This document shows positions 9,541-17,924 of a DNA stretch of 64,000 nucleotides, piece after piece (within the stretch, counting starts at the first letter, position 1; each line of letters begins with the position of its first letter). The notes beneath the pieces were generated by a model. The model was not told where the DNA came from, ran no database searches, and saw only the letters and a list, made by a program, of their open reading frames with translations. The position numbers were made by a program, and so were the translations under genes. This DNA comes from Streptomyces sp. NBC_01224 (lineage in GTDB: Bacteria > Actinomycetota > Actinomycetes > Streptomycetales > Streptomycetaceae), in NCBI RefSeq assembly GCF_036002945.1, contig NZ_CP108529.1, positions 3,472,001-3,536,000 on the forward strand, written 5' to 3'.

Positions 9541-9732
9541 ATGACCAGGAAAGTCGCCGACTGCCGCAAGTATCCGAGCGTCACGAACTGCTCGCTCACC
9601 ATCTCCGGCGAGGAAGAAGAGGTCGTAAGGGCTGCGGCGGAGCACGCGGTCTCCGTCCATGAGCACGCCGACAGCCCGGAACTGCGCGAACAGATCCGGG
9701 CGTCTCTGGACGACGAGAAGGCCGGCGTCTGA
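9541..9732 (+). CDS. DUF1059 family protein
   Basis: 63 residues matching the small DUF1059 proteins: starts with MTRKVADCRKYPS, has CSLTISGEEEEVVRAAAEHAVSVHEH and ends with the conserved region where residues LREQIRASL form a helix. It contains two cysteines (positions 8 and 17). The function is unknown. GAGGCTGCG upstream is a plausible ribosome-binding site. Confidence 0.82.
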   Translation: MTRKVADCRKYPSVTNCSLTISGEEEEVVRAAAEHAVSVHEHADSPELREQIRASLDDEKAGV

Positions 9733-9828
9733 GAGCCTGTCGGGTGACCTTTGATCGGGCGGACGCGGCCAGGGGCGGCCGGGCCTGAACGATCAAGCCC
9801 GCCCGCCTCCGCTCGGCCCCGAGAGTCC

Positions 9829-10974
9829 CTAGCCGAGCGCCTGCGTCAGATCGGCGATGAGGTCGTCGGCGGACTCGATGCCGACGGAGAGCCGGACGAG
9901 GTCGGCCGGCACCTCCAGCGGGGAGCCGGCCGCCGAGGCGTGCGTCATGCGGCCCGGGTGCTCCACGAGGGACTCGACGCCGCCCAGGGACTCACCGAGG
10001 GTGAACAGCTTCGCCCGGTTGCAGACGTGGACCGCCGCGTCCTCGCCGCCCACGACGCGGAAGGACACCATGCCGCCGAAGGCCTTCATCTGCTTGGCGG
10101 CGACCTCGTGGCCCGGGTGCTCGGGCAGCCCCGGGTAGAGGACCTGGGTGACCTTGGGATGCCGGGTCAGCAGATCGGCGATCTTCGTGGCGTTCTCGCT
10201 GTGCCGGTCCATACGGACCGCGAGGGTCTTGATGCCGCGCAGCACCAGCCAGGCGTCGAACGGTCCGGCGACCGCGCCCATCGCGTTCTGGTGGTACGCC
10301 AACTCCTCGGCCAGTTCCGGGTCGTTGACGATCAGCGCACCGCCGACGACGTCCGAGTGGCCACCCATGTACTTGGTGGTGGAGTGCACCACGACATCGG
10401 CGCCCAGGGCGAGGGGCTGCTGGAGGTAGGGGCTGGCGAAGGTGTTGTCGACGACCAGTCGTGCACCCGCCGCGCGGGCCACACCGGCGACTGCGGCGAT
10501 GTCGGTGATGCCGAGCAGCGGATTGGACGGGGTCTCCACCCAGATCGCCTTGGTGCGCGGGGTGATCGCCGCCCGTACCGCCGTCACGTCCGAGGTGTCG
10601 GCCACCGAGAAGTCCACGCCCCACCGCGAGACGACCTTCGCGAACAGCCGGAACGTGCCGCCGTAGGCGTCGTTCGGGATGACCACATGGTCGCCGGGGG
10701 TGAGCAGCGTACGGAGCAGGCAGTCCTCGGCGGCGAGGCCGGAGGCGAAGGCGAGTCCGCGGCGGCCGCCCTCCAGGGCCGCGAGGTTGTCCTCCAGGGC
10801 GGTACGGGTCGGGTTGGCGCTGCGGCTGTACTCGTAGCCGCCGCGCAGTCCGCCCACGCCGTCCTGCTTGTACGTGGACACCTGATAAATGGGCGGAACA
10901 ACGGCGCCGGTGAGGGGATCGGCGGTGTTTCCCGCGTGGATCGCGAGAGTCTCGAAGCTGTGCTGGTCGCTCAT
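9829..10974 (-). CDS. metB: Cystathionine gamma-synthase
   Basis: 381 residues of the Cys/Met-metabolism PLP family. Recognisable parts: YEYSRSANPTR, FASGLAAEDCLLRTL, the DNTFASPYLQQPLALGADVVVHSTTKYMGGHSDVVGG stretch with the PLP lysine (K in STTKY), and the C-terminal GGVESLVEHP and SVGIE segments. It forms cystathionine from an activated homoserine ester and cysteine in methionine biosynthesis; members can also act as gamma-lyases, and sequence alone does not separate these. metB lies near greA/mca in other actinobacteria. The ATG at 10972-10974 begins MSDQHSFETLAIHAG, the family's normal N-terminus. Confidence 0.92.
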   Translation of the reverse strand: MSDQHSFETLAIHAGNTADPLTGAVVPPIYQVSTYKQDGVGGLRGGYEYSRSANPTRTALEDNLAALEGGRRGLAFASGLAAEDCLLRTLLTPGDHVVIPNDAYGGTFRLFAKVVSRWGVDFSVADTSDVTAVRAAITPRTKAIWVETPSNPLLGITDIAAVAGVARAAGARLVVDNTFASPYLQQPLALGADVVVHSTTKYMGGHSDVVGGALIVNDPELAEELAYHQNAMGAVAGPFDAWLVLRGIKTLAVRMDRHSENATKIADLLTRHPKVTQVLYPGLPEHPGHEVAAKQMKAFGGMVSFRVVGGEDAAVHVCNRAKLFTLGESLGGVESLVEHPGRMTHASAAGSPLEVPADLVRLSVGIESADDLIADLTQALG

Positions 10975-11042
10975 AGGGCCCGAGCGTAGTTTGTCGCGAG
11001 GGCGCCCACCGGGCTACCGGGCCGTCCGGTGACAATGGGGGC

Positions 11043-12146
11043 ATGGACATTCTCTGGTTCCTGCTCGCACTGTGCATGCTCGCCGCGGTCATCGGCCCCT
11101 TCGTGCTGCGCCGCCGCGGCGGTATCCGGCAGGTCGCGCCCGGTTCCCCGGACGCCGCCGATCCGGACACCTACGGCTTCGTGCGCCAGGAGGAGCTGGA
11201 CATCCGGCTGCCGGGCCCGGACCAGGATCTTCTCGATGTGCTCGATGTCGTGCAGCGTTCCCAGGACTGGCGGGCGGCCTCGCAGTTGCTGGCCGGTACG
11301 CCCAAGGAGGACGAGGTGCGGTGGCAGCGGGTGCAGGCGTTCGCCGGTGCCGCCTCGCTGGAGCTGGCGCAGCAGCCCGGTGTCGGCGGTTCGTGGCTGC
11401 GCAAGTGGCGGGCCGATGCGCCGAAGGACGCCGGCGGTGCGGCGGTGCACGCCGAATTCCTGGTGCAGCAGGCCTGGCGTTCGTCGACCGCGGGGACGGA
11501 CGACTTCCGGATCATCCTTGAGGAGGCCCGTACGGTCTGCGGCGAGGCGGCGCTGCTGGCGCCGGGCGACCCCGTTCCGTACCTCGTCGAGCTGGCGGTC
11601 TCCCGTGGACTCGGTTACTCGCACGAGGAGTTCGACCGGCTCTGGGCGAAGGTGATCGACCGGGCCCCGGCCCACATGGGCGCGCACATCGCCGCGCTGC
11701 ACTACTGGTGCGAGAAGTGGCACGGCTCCCGCGAGGCGGCCGACCGCTTCGCCACCACGGCCGCCGCCCGCGCCCCGCAGGGCTCACTGCTGGCCGCGCT
11801 GCCGCTCTTCGCGGTGTACGAGCATCTGCCCGAGGTCAATCTCGTACAGGGCTTCTACCGGAGCGCAGTGGTGACCAAGGCGGTCGAGGGCGCCCTGTTC
11901 GCGGTGCACGCGGCCCGCGCCGACGACCCGATGCTCGCGCACGTCCGCCATCTGCTGGTGCTGTTCCTGGTCCGGATGGAACGCTGGTCGGAGGCGATGA
12001 ACCAGCTCGTCCACATCGACGGCCACGTGGGCGCGCTGCCGTGGACCCAGAGCCCCGACCCGGCCGCCGAGTACACGGTCTACCGGGCCCTGGCGGTGGC
12101 AGGCTACGAGGCGAACGGCGGCAGCCCGGCGACGCTGCCGCGGTAG
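11043..12146 (+). CDS. Membrane-tethered helical-repeat protein (paralog of 14184-15281)
   Basis: 367 residues. An N-terminal transmembrane helix (residues about 2-20, ILWFLLALCMLAAVIGPF) is followed by an Arg-rich stop-transfer and a cytosolic alpha-helical domain resembling TPR/DUF4034-like repeats. Shared landmarks with the protein at 14184: W(L)xxWRAxxPKDAG near residue 120-135, PVPYLVE, GLGYSHEEF, and HYWCEKWHGSREAADRFA. No catalytic motif is seen. The two paralogs flank an M48-type membrane protein and may act with it. I do not recognise a function. Confidence 0.8.
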   Translation: MDILWFLLALCMLAAVIGPFVLRRRGGIRQVAPGSPDAADPDTYGFVRQEELDIRLPGPDQDLLDVLDVVQRSQDWRAASQLLAGTPKEDEVRWQRVQAFAGAASLELAQQPGVGGSWLRKWRADAPKDAGGAAVHAEFLVQQAWRSSTAGTDDFRIILEEARTVCGEAALLAPGDPVPYLVELAVSRGLGYSHEEFDRLWAKVIDRAPAHMGAHIAALHYWCEKWHGSREAADRFATTAAARAPQGSLLAALPLFAVYEHLPEVNLVQGFYRSAVVTKAVEGALFAVHAARADDPMLAHVRHLLVLFLVRMERWSEAMNQLVHIDGHVGALPWTQSPDPAAEYTVYRALAVAGYEANGGSPATLPR

Positions 12147-12400
12147 TAGTGAGCCGCGGCGCCCGGCACTCGCTGTCGGCGAACGGCGCAGTCCCGCCAC
12201 GCGCTGCCGCGGTAGTCGCGAGCCCCGGCACCCGCTGCCGAGGCACTGCCCGGGCGACCGACCGACGGCGAACGGCTGCCCGGCGGCGAACCGGTGACAC
12301 CGCCGGGGCAGCGGCCCGGTGAAGCCGGGGGCGGCATAGCGGTGACGTCGGGGGCGGCGGACCGGTGACACCACCGGGGCGGCCGCCCGCCGCCCGTTCT
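12114..12400. repeat. Degenerate direct repeats spanning the end of a gene and the gap after it
   Basis: Two copies of a roughly 65-70 bp unit: one begins cgaacggcggcagcccg (12114) and runs through ctgccgcggtagtagtgagc, and the next begins cgaacggcgcagtcccg (12180) with ctgccgcggtagtcgcgagc at about 12210. A partial third start, cgaacggctgcccgg, is near 12269. Further on, accggtgacaccgccggggc (12292) recurs as accggtgacaccaccggggc (12360). The first unit overlaps the last codons and stop of the upstream gene. The rest of the 400-bp gap (12147-12547) shows only the start region of the next gene. Confidence 0.6.
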
Positions 12401-12547
12401 CCGGGCGATGTCCAGGGCGGCACGGCCCCGGTCCCGGGCTGCCCGCATATCGCGTTGCCGCGCCCGTCCGCGGGACGACATACTCCGATTCCCCACGCGC
12501 ACCACCGTCACCGCCACCCGTCCCCTTCCCGTGGGGGAATCCGTCCG

Positions 12548-14146
12548 ATGAGCCCAACTCTGCGTGCCGTCCGCGCCATTGCTCTGTTCGCCGGCTTCTA
12601 CCTGCTGGGCATCCTCCTGCTCTGCGTCCTCTGCGTCCTCGACTGGGCCGCGTTCCGCTGGACGTGGATCCCCGTCGCCGTGATGGTTCTCGCGCGCACC
12701 TCCGCGCTGGCGCTCCCGATCGTGCGAGGCATGTTCGTACTGCGCATGCCGAAGAACGACGATGTGCGTGGACTGCACGTCGACGACACCCGGCAACCCC
12801 GGCTCTGGGCCACGGTCCGCGACCTCGCCGACCGGGTCGGCACCCGCACACCCGACGAGATCGTGCTCACCGACCAGGTGAACACCTCGGCCGTCGAGGA
12901 CACCAGGTTCCTCGGCCTGCTCGCCGGCCGACGCCGGCTCCACGTCGGGCTGCCGCTGATGATCGGCTTGTCCGAGGCCCAGCTGCGTTCCGTGCTCGCG
13001 CACGAGATGAGCCGTTTCGCCAACTCCGACACCCGCCTCACCGCAATCAACACACGCGGCCGGATCCAGACCGCCCGCACCATCACCCACTTCCAGGAGT
13101 GGGTGGGCAAGGCCGTCGCCACGGAGCGGGCACGCCAGGAGAAGAAGGCCGCCAAGGCGCTCGCCAAGGGCAGGAAGGCCAAGAAGATCGACCCGAGCGA
13201 CGCCGGTGCCTCGCTCCGTAGGATGACGGCGCTGTACCGGCGGTACGCGAATTTCTCCCGGCGCGTCACGCTGTCCGACAGCCGCTGCGCGCAGTTCGCG
13301 GCCGACGCCGCCGCGGTGCGGATCACGGGCCGTGACGCGACCGCGTCCGCACTGCGCGAAATCCAGGTCCTCCTCGACATTCACGAGGACTACATGGACA
13401 CCTACGCCACGCTCGGTGTGGCAGCCGGGATGCTGCCCCCGCCCGGCCAGGTCCTCGGCGGCCTGCGGCATGTGCTGGCCGCGCGCGGGGACGAGCTGGA
13501 CGAGATGCGCGACTCCCTGCCGTTCGAGCCGTCCGCCCCTTACGCGCATCCGTGGGTCACGGATCGTATCGCCCGGATCGAGGCGCTGCCGGACGACGGG
13601 CGCGCGTCGGAGCCCGTGGAACCGGCCCTGGGCCTGCTCGTCGACACCGGGCGCACACTGGCCGCCGTCGAGGAGCAGGTGCTGACACCTCAGATGCTGC
13701 GGCTGCGCCGGGTCGACTGGCCGGACCTGGTGCACGAGTCGATGACGACGTACGGGATGTGGTCGGCGCAGAAGTTCAGGACGGCGGTCGCCGAGGTGAC
13801 CGGCGGCGACGGCTCGGTGACCGACGCGCTCGACGCGCTCGACGCGCTCGACGCGGGCGCACAGTGGCAGATCGCCGACCGCCTCCCCAAGTCCGACGAG
13901 GCCCGAGCGGCGACCGGACGCGCGGCCCGCGAGTTCGCCAGGCCCAAGCTGCGCGACGGGCTGAGGCAACTGGTCGAGAGCGAGTACGTGCGGCAGGGGC
14001 GGGCCCGCTGGCGACTGTCCTGGATCGACAACGACACGTCGCTGGAGTTGCCGCGGGGCCACGAGGAAATGCTCCCGGCGGCGCTGGACGCGACGGTGGC
14101 GGATGTCCCGGACACGAAGTTGCTGCGCGAACTGCTCACCCCCTGA
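12548..14146 (+). CDS. M48-type membrane peptidase homolog lacking zinc ligands
   Basis: 532 residues. Two N-terminal transmembrane helices (about 10-60) precede an M48-like domain: IVLTDQVNTSAVED, GRRRLHVGLPLMIGLSEAQLRSVLAHE and the later SRCAQFAADAAAVR region. In active M48 enzymes the helix reads HExxH, and a Glu stands in the SRxxEfxAD motif. Here the first is HEMSR (H152, E153, R156) and the second has Gln at position 249, so two of three zinc ligands are replaced. The remaining fold looks intact, with no stop or frameshift. It is therefore probably a non-proteolytic relative. Paralogous helical proteins lie on both sides. Start ATG 12548 follows gggga. Confidence 0.82.
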   Translation: MSPTLRAVRAIALFAGFYLLGILLLCVLCVLDWAAFRWTWIPVAVMVLARTSALALPIVRGMFVLRMPKNDDVRGLHVDDTRQPRLWATVRDLADRVGTRTPDEIVLTDQVNTSAVEDTRFLGLLAGRRRLHVGLPLMIGLSEAQLRSVLAHEMSRFANSDTRLTAINTRGRIQTARTITHFQEWVGKAVATERARQEKKAAKALAKGRKAKKIDPSDAGASLRRMTALYRRYANFSRRVTLSDSRCAQFAADAAAVRITGRDATASALREIQVLLDIHEDYMDTYATLGVAAGMLPPPGQVLGGLRHVLAARGDELDEMRDSLPFEPSAPYAHPWVTDRIARIEALPDDGRASEPVEPALGLLVDTGRTLAAVEEQVLTPQMLRLRRVDWPDLVHESMTTYGMWSAQKFRTAVAEVTGGDGSVTDALDALDALDAGAQWQIADRLPKSDEARAATGRAAREFARPKLRDGLRQLVESEYVRQGRARWRLSWIDNDTSLELPRGHEEMLPAALDATVADVPDTKLLRELLTP

Positions 14147-14183
14147 CCGCCGTACCCGCTTCCGACCCGGACCGGAACTTTCC

Positions 14184-15281
14184 ATGACACCCCTGCTGCT
14201 CCTGTCGGCCGCCGCTCTGTGCGGGTACCTCTGGGCAAAGGCCCGGAAGAAGCCGCCGCAGACCGCGCAGAGCACTCCCGGCCCGCCGGAGGCCACCGCG
14301 GAACTCGGCCTGGTACCGCCCGACGAACTCGACACCGCGGACGCCTGCGCCCCCGACCCGCGCGACGAGGAGATACGCGCCACCGTCCGCTCCGGCGACT
14401 GGCGGGCGGGCGCCGCCTTCCTCGACGAAGCGGGCCGGGACTGGCAGGAGCGTTACCGGCGCGCCGCCGTCCTCCAGGACGAGGCCGCGGCCGACGACGC
14501 CTGGCTGCTGGCCTGGCGCGCCGCGCGGCCGAAGGACGCGGGTGCAGCCCTCGTGCACGCCGGTGCGTTGACCGGCGTCGCCGCGCAGGTCCACGGTACG
14601 AAGCCGACGCAGCGCCCCACGTGGGAGCAGTCCTCCGTCTTCCACCAGGTGATGGTCAGGGCCCGCGAGGCGTGCCACCAGGCCCAGGCGCTGGCGGGCG
14701 ACGACCCGTGTCCGTACATCGCCGAGATCCCCTGCGCCCTGGGCCTCGGCTACGAGCCCGCCGAGTGCCGTGCCCTGTGGGCGGAGGTCGTCGAGCGCGA
14801 CGCGCCCCACCTCGCGGCCCACGACGCGGTGCTCCGGTACTGGTGCCACAAGTGGCGCGGCTCGCACGCGCCGGCCGAGTGTTTCGCACGCGAGGCGGCG
14901 CGGCAGGGCGCCCCCGGCCGGCTGCTCTCGCTGCTCCCGCTGTACGCCGCGTTCAAACAGGAGCGGGCCGACCGGAACACGGATGAGGACGTGTACTACA
15001 AGAGCCCGGAGCTGATCGCCGCGGCGGACCTCTGCCTCGTCGACGTGGCCGCCGCCGTGGCGGCCGACCCCGGAGACCGGCGGATCCTCCGGGCCCGCCA
15101 CCTGCTCGCCTGGACGCTGTACTGGCAGGACCGGTACGAGGAGGCGGTGGAGCAGTTCCGGGCGATCGACGGCCATTTCGATGCCGCCGCCCCGTGGTCG
15201 TACTTCAGGGATCCGAAGAAGTACTACGTCCAATGTCGCGGCTACAGCGCCCGACGGGTCGTGGAGGCGAACGGCAACTGA
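14184..15281 (+). CDS. Membrane-tethered helical-repeat protein (paralog of 11043-12146)
   Basis: 365 residues with a short N-terminal hydrophobic helix (MTPLLLLSAAALCGYLWA) followed by KARKK, then a helical domain. It shares with its paralog the landmarks WLLAWRAARPKDAG, DPCPYIAE, LGLGYEPAECRALW, RYWCHKWRGSHAPAECFA and a C-terminal LRARHLLAWTLYWQDRYEEAVEQFRAIDGH. No enzyme motif is visible. It starts 37 bases after the M48-like gene and is probably co-transcribed with it. The most economical idea is a membrane-proximal complex with that protein, which is inference. Confidence 0.8.
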   Translation: MTPLLLLSAAALCGYLWAKARKKPPQTAQSTPGPPEATAELGLVPPDELDTADACAPDPRDEEIRATVRSGDWRAGAAFLDEAGRDWQERYRRAAVLQDEAAADDAWLLAWRAARPKDAGAALVHAGALTGVAAQVHGTKPTQRPTWEQSSVFHQVMVRAREACHQAQALAGDDPCPYIAEIPCALGLGYEPAECRALWAEVVERDAPHLAAHDAVLRYWCHKWRGSHAPAECFAREAARQGAPGRLLSLLPLYAAFKQERADRNTDEDVYYKSPELIAAADLCLVDVAAAVAADPGDRRILRARHLLAWTLYWQDRYEEAVEQFRAIDGHFDAAAPWSYFRDPKKYYVQCRGYSARRVVEANGN

Positions 15282-15293
15282 CCGTCACGTACT

Positions 15294-15328
15294 CGGTGCG
15301 GACGCCGGAATCTCCGGCGCCCGCACCG
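15294..15328. terminator. Hairpin after the 14184-15281 gene
   Basis: CGGTGCGG pairs with CCGCACCG, and inside it GCCGGA pairs with TCCGGC around the loop ATC. The stem starts 13 bases after the stop codon. Confidence 0.7.
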
Positions 15329-15371
15329 CGTTGTACGGACCGTAAACGTCAGCCCCCGGAGGAGCCCCCGC

Positions 15372-16046
15372 ATGTTCCTGCACCGCCGTACCCCCCAGCT
15401 CCCCACCCCCGAGGAGGCCCTGAAGGGCCGTCCCACCCCCGAATTCACCGTCCCGTCCCGCCACACGGTCCTGGGCAACCCGCTGCTGGGCCCGTACCCG
15501 GAGGGTCTGGAGGTAGCGGACTTCGCGCTGGGCTGTTTCTGGGGCGCCGAGCGCAAGTTCTGGCAGACGGACGGCGTCTGGACGACACTCGTCGGCTACC
15601 AGGGCGGCTACACGGAGAACCCCACGTACGAAGAGGCCTGCTCGGGCCTGACCGGCCACACGGAGGCGGTCCGCGTCGTCTTCGACCCGAAGATCGTCTC
15701 GTACGCCGAGCTGCTGAAGCTGTTCTGGGAGTCCCACGACCCGACGCAGGGCTTCCGCCAGGGCAATGACGTCGGTACGCAGTACCGCTCGGCGATCTAC
15801 ACCCACTCCCCCGAGCAGGCGGCAGCCGTGGCAGCCTCCCGCGAGGCCTACCAGCAGGTCCTCACGGGCTCCGGGTACGGCGAGATCACCACGGAGATCC
15901 TCCCGGCGGAGGGCCGCACGTTCTGGCCTGCGGAGGCACATCACCAGCAGTACCTCAACAAGAACCCGGCAGGGTACTGCGGGATCGGCGGGACGGGGGT
16001 TTCGTGCCCGATCGGTGTCGCCGCTGCTCCGACGACCGAGGACTGA
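15372..16046 (+). CDS. msrA: Peptide methionine-(S)-sulfoxide reductase
   Basis: 224 residues. The catalytic motif [11 protein letters not shown] (nucleophilic Cys near residue 55) is intact, followed by [27 protein letters not shown], the [23 protein letters not shown] core and a C-terminal region with [27 protein letters not shown] supplying resolving cysteines. It repairs oxidised methionine in the cytosol using thioredoxin. The N-terminal extension of about 45 residues is typical of the actinobacterial form. AGGAGCCCCC precedes the ATG. It is the last core gene before the island. Confidence 0.95.
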   Translation: MFLHRRTPQLPTPEEALKGRPTPEFTVPSRHTVLGNPLLGPYPEGLEVADFALGCFWGAERKFWQTDGVWTTLVGYQGGYTENPTYEEACSGLTGHTEAVRVVFDPKIVSYAELLKLFWESHDPTQGFRQGNDVGTQYRSAIYTHSPEQAAAVAASREAYQQVLTGSGYGEITTEILPAEGRTFWPAEAHHQQYLNKNPAGYCGIGGTGVSCPIGVAAAPTTED

Positions 16047-16067
16047 GCCCATGGGGCCTTTGCGCAG

Positions 16068-16152
16068 AGCGGTAACGAGAATCGAACTCGCGCTCTGAGC
16101 TTGGGAATCACCCGGTGCTAGAGCTCGAATGTTGCCTCTGACCTGCGGAAAC
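16068..16152 (-). mobile_element. Left att-like scar: 3' half of tRNA-Gly(CCC)
   Basis: Read on the minus strand, about 16069-16114 gives TTCCCAAGCTCAGAGC then GCGAGTTCGATTCTCGT, i.e. the anticodon loop (CCC), variable region and T arm of a tRNA-Gly(CCC), with a 3' stem read as TACCGCTC. The 5' half of the tRNA (acceptor strand, D arm) is absent, so this is not a functional gene. The plus-strand acgagaatcgaactcgcgct and gcttgggaatca recur in the same orientation near 22543, and a further shared block (gacc[t/a]gcggaaacg) ends both copies. This is the structure expected of attL/attR from an element integrating in tRNA-Gly. Confidence 0.7.
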
Positions 16153-16216
16153 GTCGCTCTGGAGTCGCTGTTTCGCGGCCTCTTCGGGCCCCTTGTTCTC
16201 CGCTGTTGACCGCCTC

Positions 16217-16240
16217 TACTGGCACGTTGTGGCACGTCTG
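16217..16240. repeat. TGGCACGT direct repeat near left att
   Basis: actggcacgttgtggcacgt contains two copies of tggcacgt 10 bases apart, inside the left end of the island. Short direct repeats of this kind next to a tRNA-type att site resemble arm-type binding sites of tyrosine integrases; no integrase gene is present to support it. Confidence 0.4.
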
Positions 16241-16450
16241 CGGAGCCCCGGTGGAGCGGTGTCGAGAGCAAGGGAGTGGGCGGCCCGTATGGCAGTGCGA
16301 GGGAAGTTCAGCCGTTCGTAGGGGCGTCGCTGGTCTGGCTGGCCACGCCGGGAGGGGCCGGGAAGGCTGTGCGCGGCAGGGCTCTCTCCCCGCCGGGGTC
16401 GGTCTCGCCCCCGTTGCATGAGCAGGGCCCGGGTGTGGGTGATGCAGCGA

Positions 16451-16485
16451 CCGCTCTTGTACGCCGCCTGGACCTACAAGAGCGG
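16451..16485 (-). terminator. Terminator after the XRE regulator
   Basis: CCGCTCTTGTA (16451-16461) and TACAAGAGCGG (16475-16485) form a perfect 11-bp stem with a 13-base loop, ten bases past the stop of the minus-strand regulator. Confidence 0.75.
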
Positions 16486-16494
16486 CCCGGGCAT

Positions 16495-17355
16495 CTACTT
16501 AAGGCGGCCGAGTGGGCGGCTGAGCCAGACGGCGTACAGCCCACCGAGGGCGGGCGCGAGTCCGAGCTGGACGGCCTCGGCCCGGTAGCCGAGGTCGACG
16601 CACTGCACGGCGAGGCCGCGGAGAGCGGTCGCCGACAGCTCCGGATCGCCGGCCTCGGCGGCCAGGCGGAAGGAGTGGGCGTAGTAGCGCTGGGCGAGCC
16701 CGCGCAGTTCGGGGGTGTCGCCTTCGTCCTGGGCCATCCAGCCGGCGAGGTGGACCAGCTGGGAGGTGGCGGCGAACAGATCACGGCCGGTGGCTTCGGT
16801 GAAGCGGCCCTCCAGCCAGGGGGCGACGTCCTGGGTGAGGTAGCGGGCGGCCAGGTGGCGGGCGTGCCCGCCGCCGAGTTCGGAAGCGGAGTCGCCGAGG
16901 GCCTTGACCATGTGGCGTACGGCGGCCACCTCGCCCTGGCCGACGCGGACGGCTCCGGGAAGGGCGGTCTTGGTCCGGCGGGTGATGCTGTCCATGTCGG
17001 GCAGGCCGAGTGCGGACAGCGCGTATCCGCTGGAGGCGAGGATGAACTCCCGACGTTCCACGTCGCTCCTTCCCAGGTGCAGGACTGACGCAACGGTATC
17101 TGTGTGGAGTGCCGCAGGCATGGGCTCGGGGAGGTTGATGGCCTCGGGGTCCAGTGCCAGCACCTGTGCGATGTAGGGCCACCAGTGGCCAGGGGTCCGT
17201 TCGCCCTCGATCCACCGCCGGGCGTGCTGGCGCTGCAGGCGGCGCGGGTCACCGCATTCGGCGAGACCGAGGGCGCGTGCCAACTCTGAGGGCCCCCAGC
17301 CACGTTCCTGGCAGGCCCGCTTGATCAGTTCCGCGACGGCCGGGTTCCTCGGCAC
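16495..17355 (-). CDS. XRE-family regulator with TPR-like C-terminal domain, probably shortened
   Basis: 286 residues. The N-terminal helix-turn-helix (about residues 5-60: LIKRACQERGWGPSELARALGL...RRWIEGERTPGHWWPYIAQVL) is of the XRE type common in Streptomyces accessory regions. After a linker (VERREFILASSGYALSALGLP) comes a helical TPR-like domain (ATSQLVHLAGWMAQDEGD, RYYAHSFRLAAEAGD). Homologs I recall are usually about 400 residues or more; this one ends in an atypical GLYAVWLSRPLGRLK just after the LGYRAEAVQL helix, which suggests C-terminal truncation near the island edge. It is divergent from the kinase operon and probably regulates it or itself. A 10-bp iteron array lies directly upstream. 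Confidence 0.82.
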   Translation of the reverse strand: MPRNPAVAELIKRACQERGWGPSELARALGLAECGDPRRLQRQHARRWIEGERTPGHWWPYIAQVLALDPEAINLPEPMPAALHTDTVASVLHLGRSDVERREFILASSGYALSALGLPDMDSITRRTKTALPGAVRVGQGEVAAVRHMVKALGDSASELGGGHARHLAARYLTQDVAPWLEGRFTEATGRDLFAATSQLVHLAGWMAQDEGDTPELRGLAQRYYAHSFRLAAEAGDPELSATALRGLAVQCVDLGYRAEAVQLGLAPALGGLYAVWLSRPLGRLK

Positions 17356-17374
17356 TCCGTCACCCTCCCCACCT

Positions 17375-17404
17375 GGATTACGCGGGATTACGCAGGACTA
17401 CATC
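17375..17404 (-). promoter_or_regulatory. Three 10-bp iterons at the XRE start
   Basis: GGATTACGCG, GGATTACGCA and GGACTACATC are consecutive units at exact 10-bp spacing, 20 bases upstream of the regulator's start codon. One helical turn per unit suits cooperative binding of a repressor on one DNA face; autoregulation is inferred. Confidence 0.6.
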
Positions 17405-17625
17405 CTGGGCCCTGTCCCGGGACCGCGGACCGCCGTTCACTGAACATCACCCCGCAGATCTCCGAATGGCTCGAACAGGCCCCGTTCAGGGCCTGTTGGC
17501 GGCTGCCCGGACACGTGAGAGGAACCGACGGTGGCGATGCCCACTGACAGCGCACGGACCTGCACGATCCCGCCTTCGCGACGGCCCGGTGCAGCACAGC
17601 ACACCGCCGCCCGAGAGGCGATCCG

Positions 17626-17811
17626 GTGAGCCGTTCCCCGTTATCCGACCCGCTGGAGACGGCCCCGAGCTGGGTCTGGGCCCTCGGCACGGCTGCCGGA
17701 CTCGCCATGGTCGGCCTTCTGGCCCACGCCGAGCACTCCTCCGCCCAGATCCCGTTGGCGAATCCGACGCTCAGCGCCGAGGACATTCCGTTGGCCGACG
17801 GCCCCGGATAG
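17626..17811 (+). CDS. Small putative membrane protein
   Basis: 61 residues starting at a GTG preceded by GAGGCGATCC. One hydrophobic segment (about 14-33, APSWVWALGTAAGLAMVGLLA) and a tail with PLANPTLSAEDIPLADG. It lies between the regulator and the kinase-nucleotidyltransferase gene on the latter's strand. No family is recognised. Coding status rests on the start signal, the membrane segment and codon-position GC bias, so it is moderate only. Confidence 0.45.
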   Translation: MSRSPLSDPLETAPSWVWALGTAAGLAMVGLLAHAEHSSAQIPLANPTLSAEDIPLADGPG

Positions 17812-17924
17812 GCACTCCGGCCCCGGCCTGTCCTACCCAGCCGGAGCCCCACCGCATTCTCGCCGCAGGTCGTCCACGGCACCTTGCGGCGTACACGCTC
17901 CGCATCACCAGTGAAGGGAAGCTG

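Noticed and set aside
9733..9828. TTGATCG...CGATCAA inverted repeat as a terminator between DUF1059 and metB
   Set aside because: Arms of only 7 bp are 32 bases apart, too weak compared with the other terminators in the window.
16068..16152. Functional tRNA-Gly gene
   Set aside because: Only the anticodon-to-3' half is present; the acceptor 5' strand and D arm are missing and the 3' acceptor strand differs (TACCGCT).
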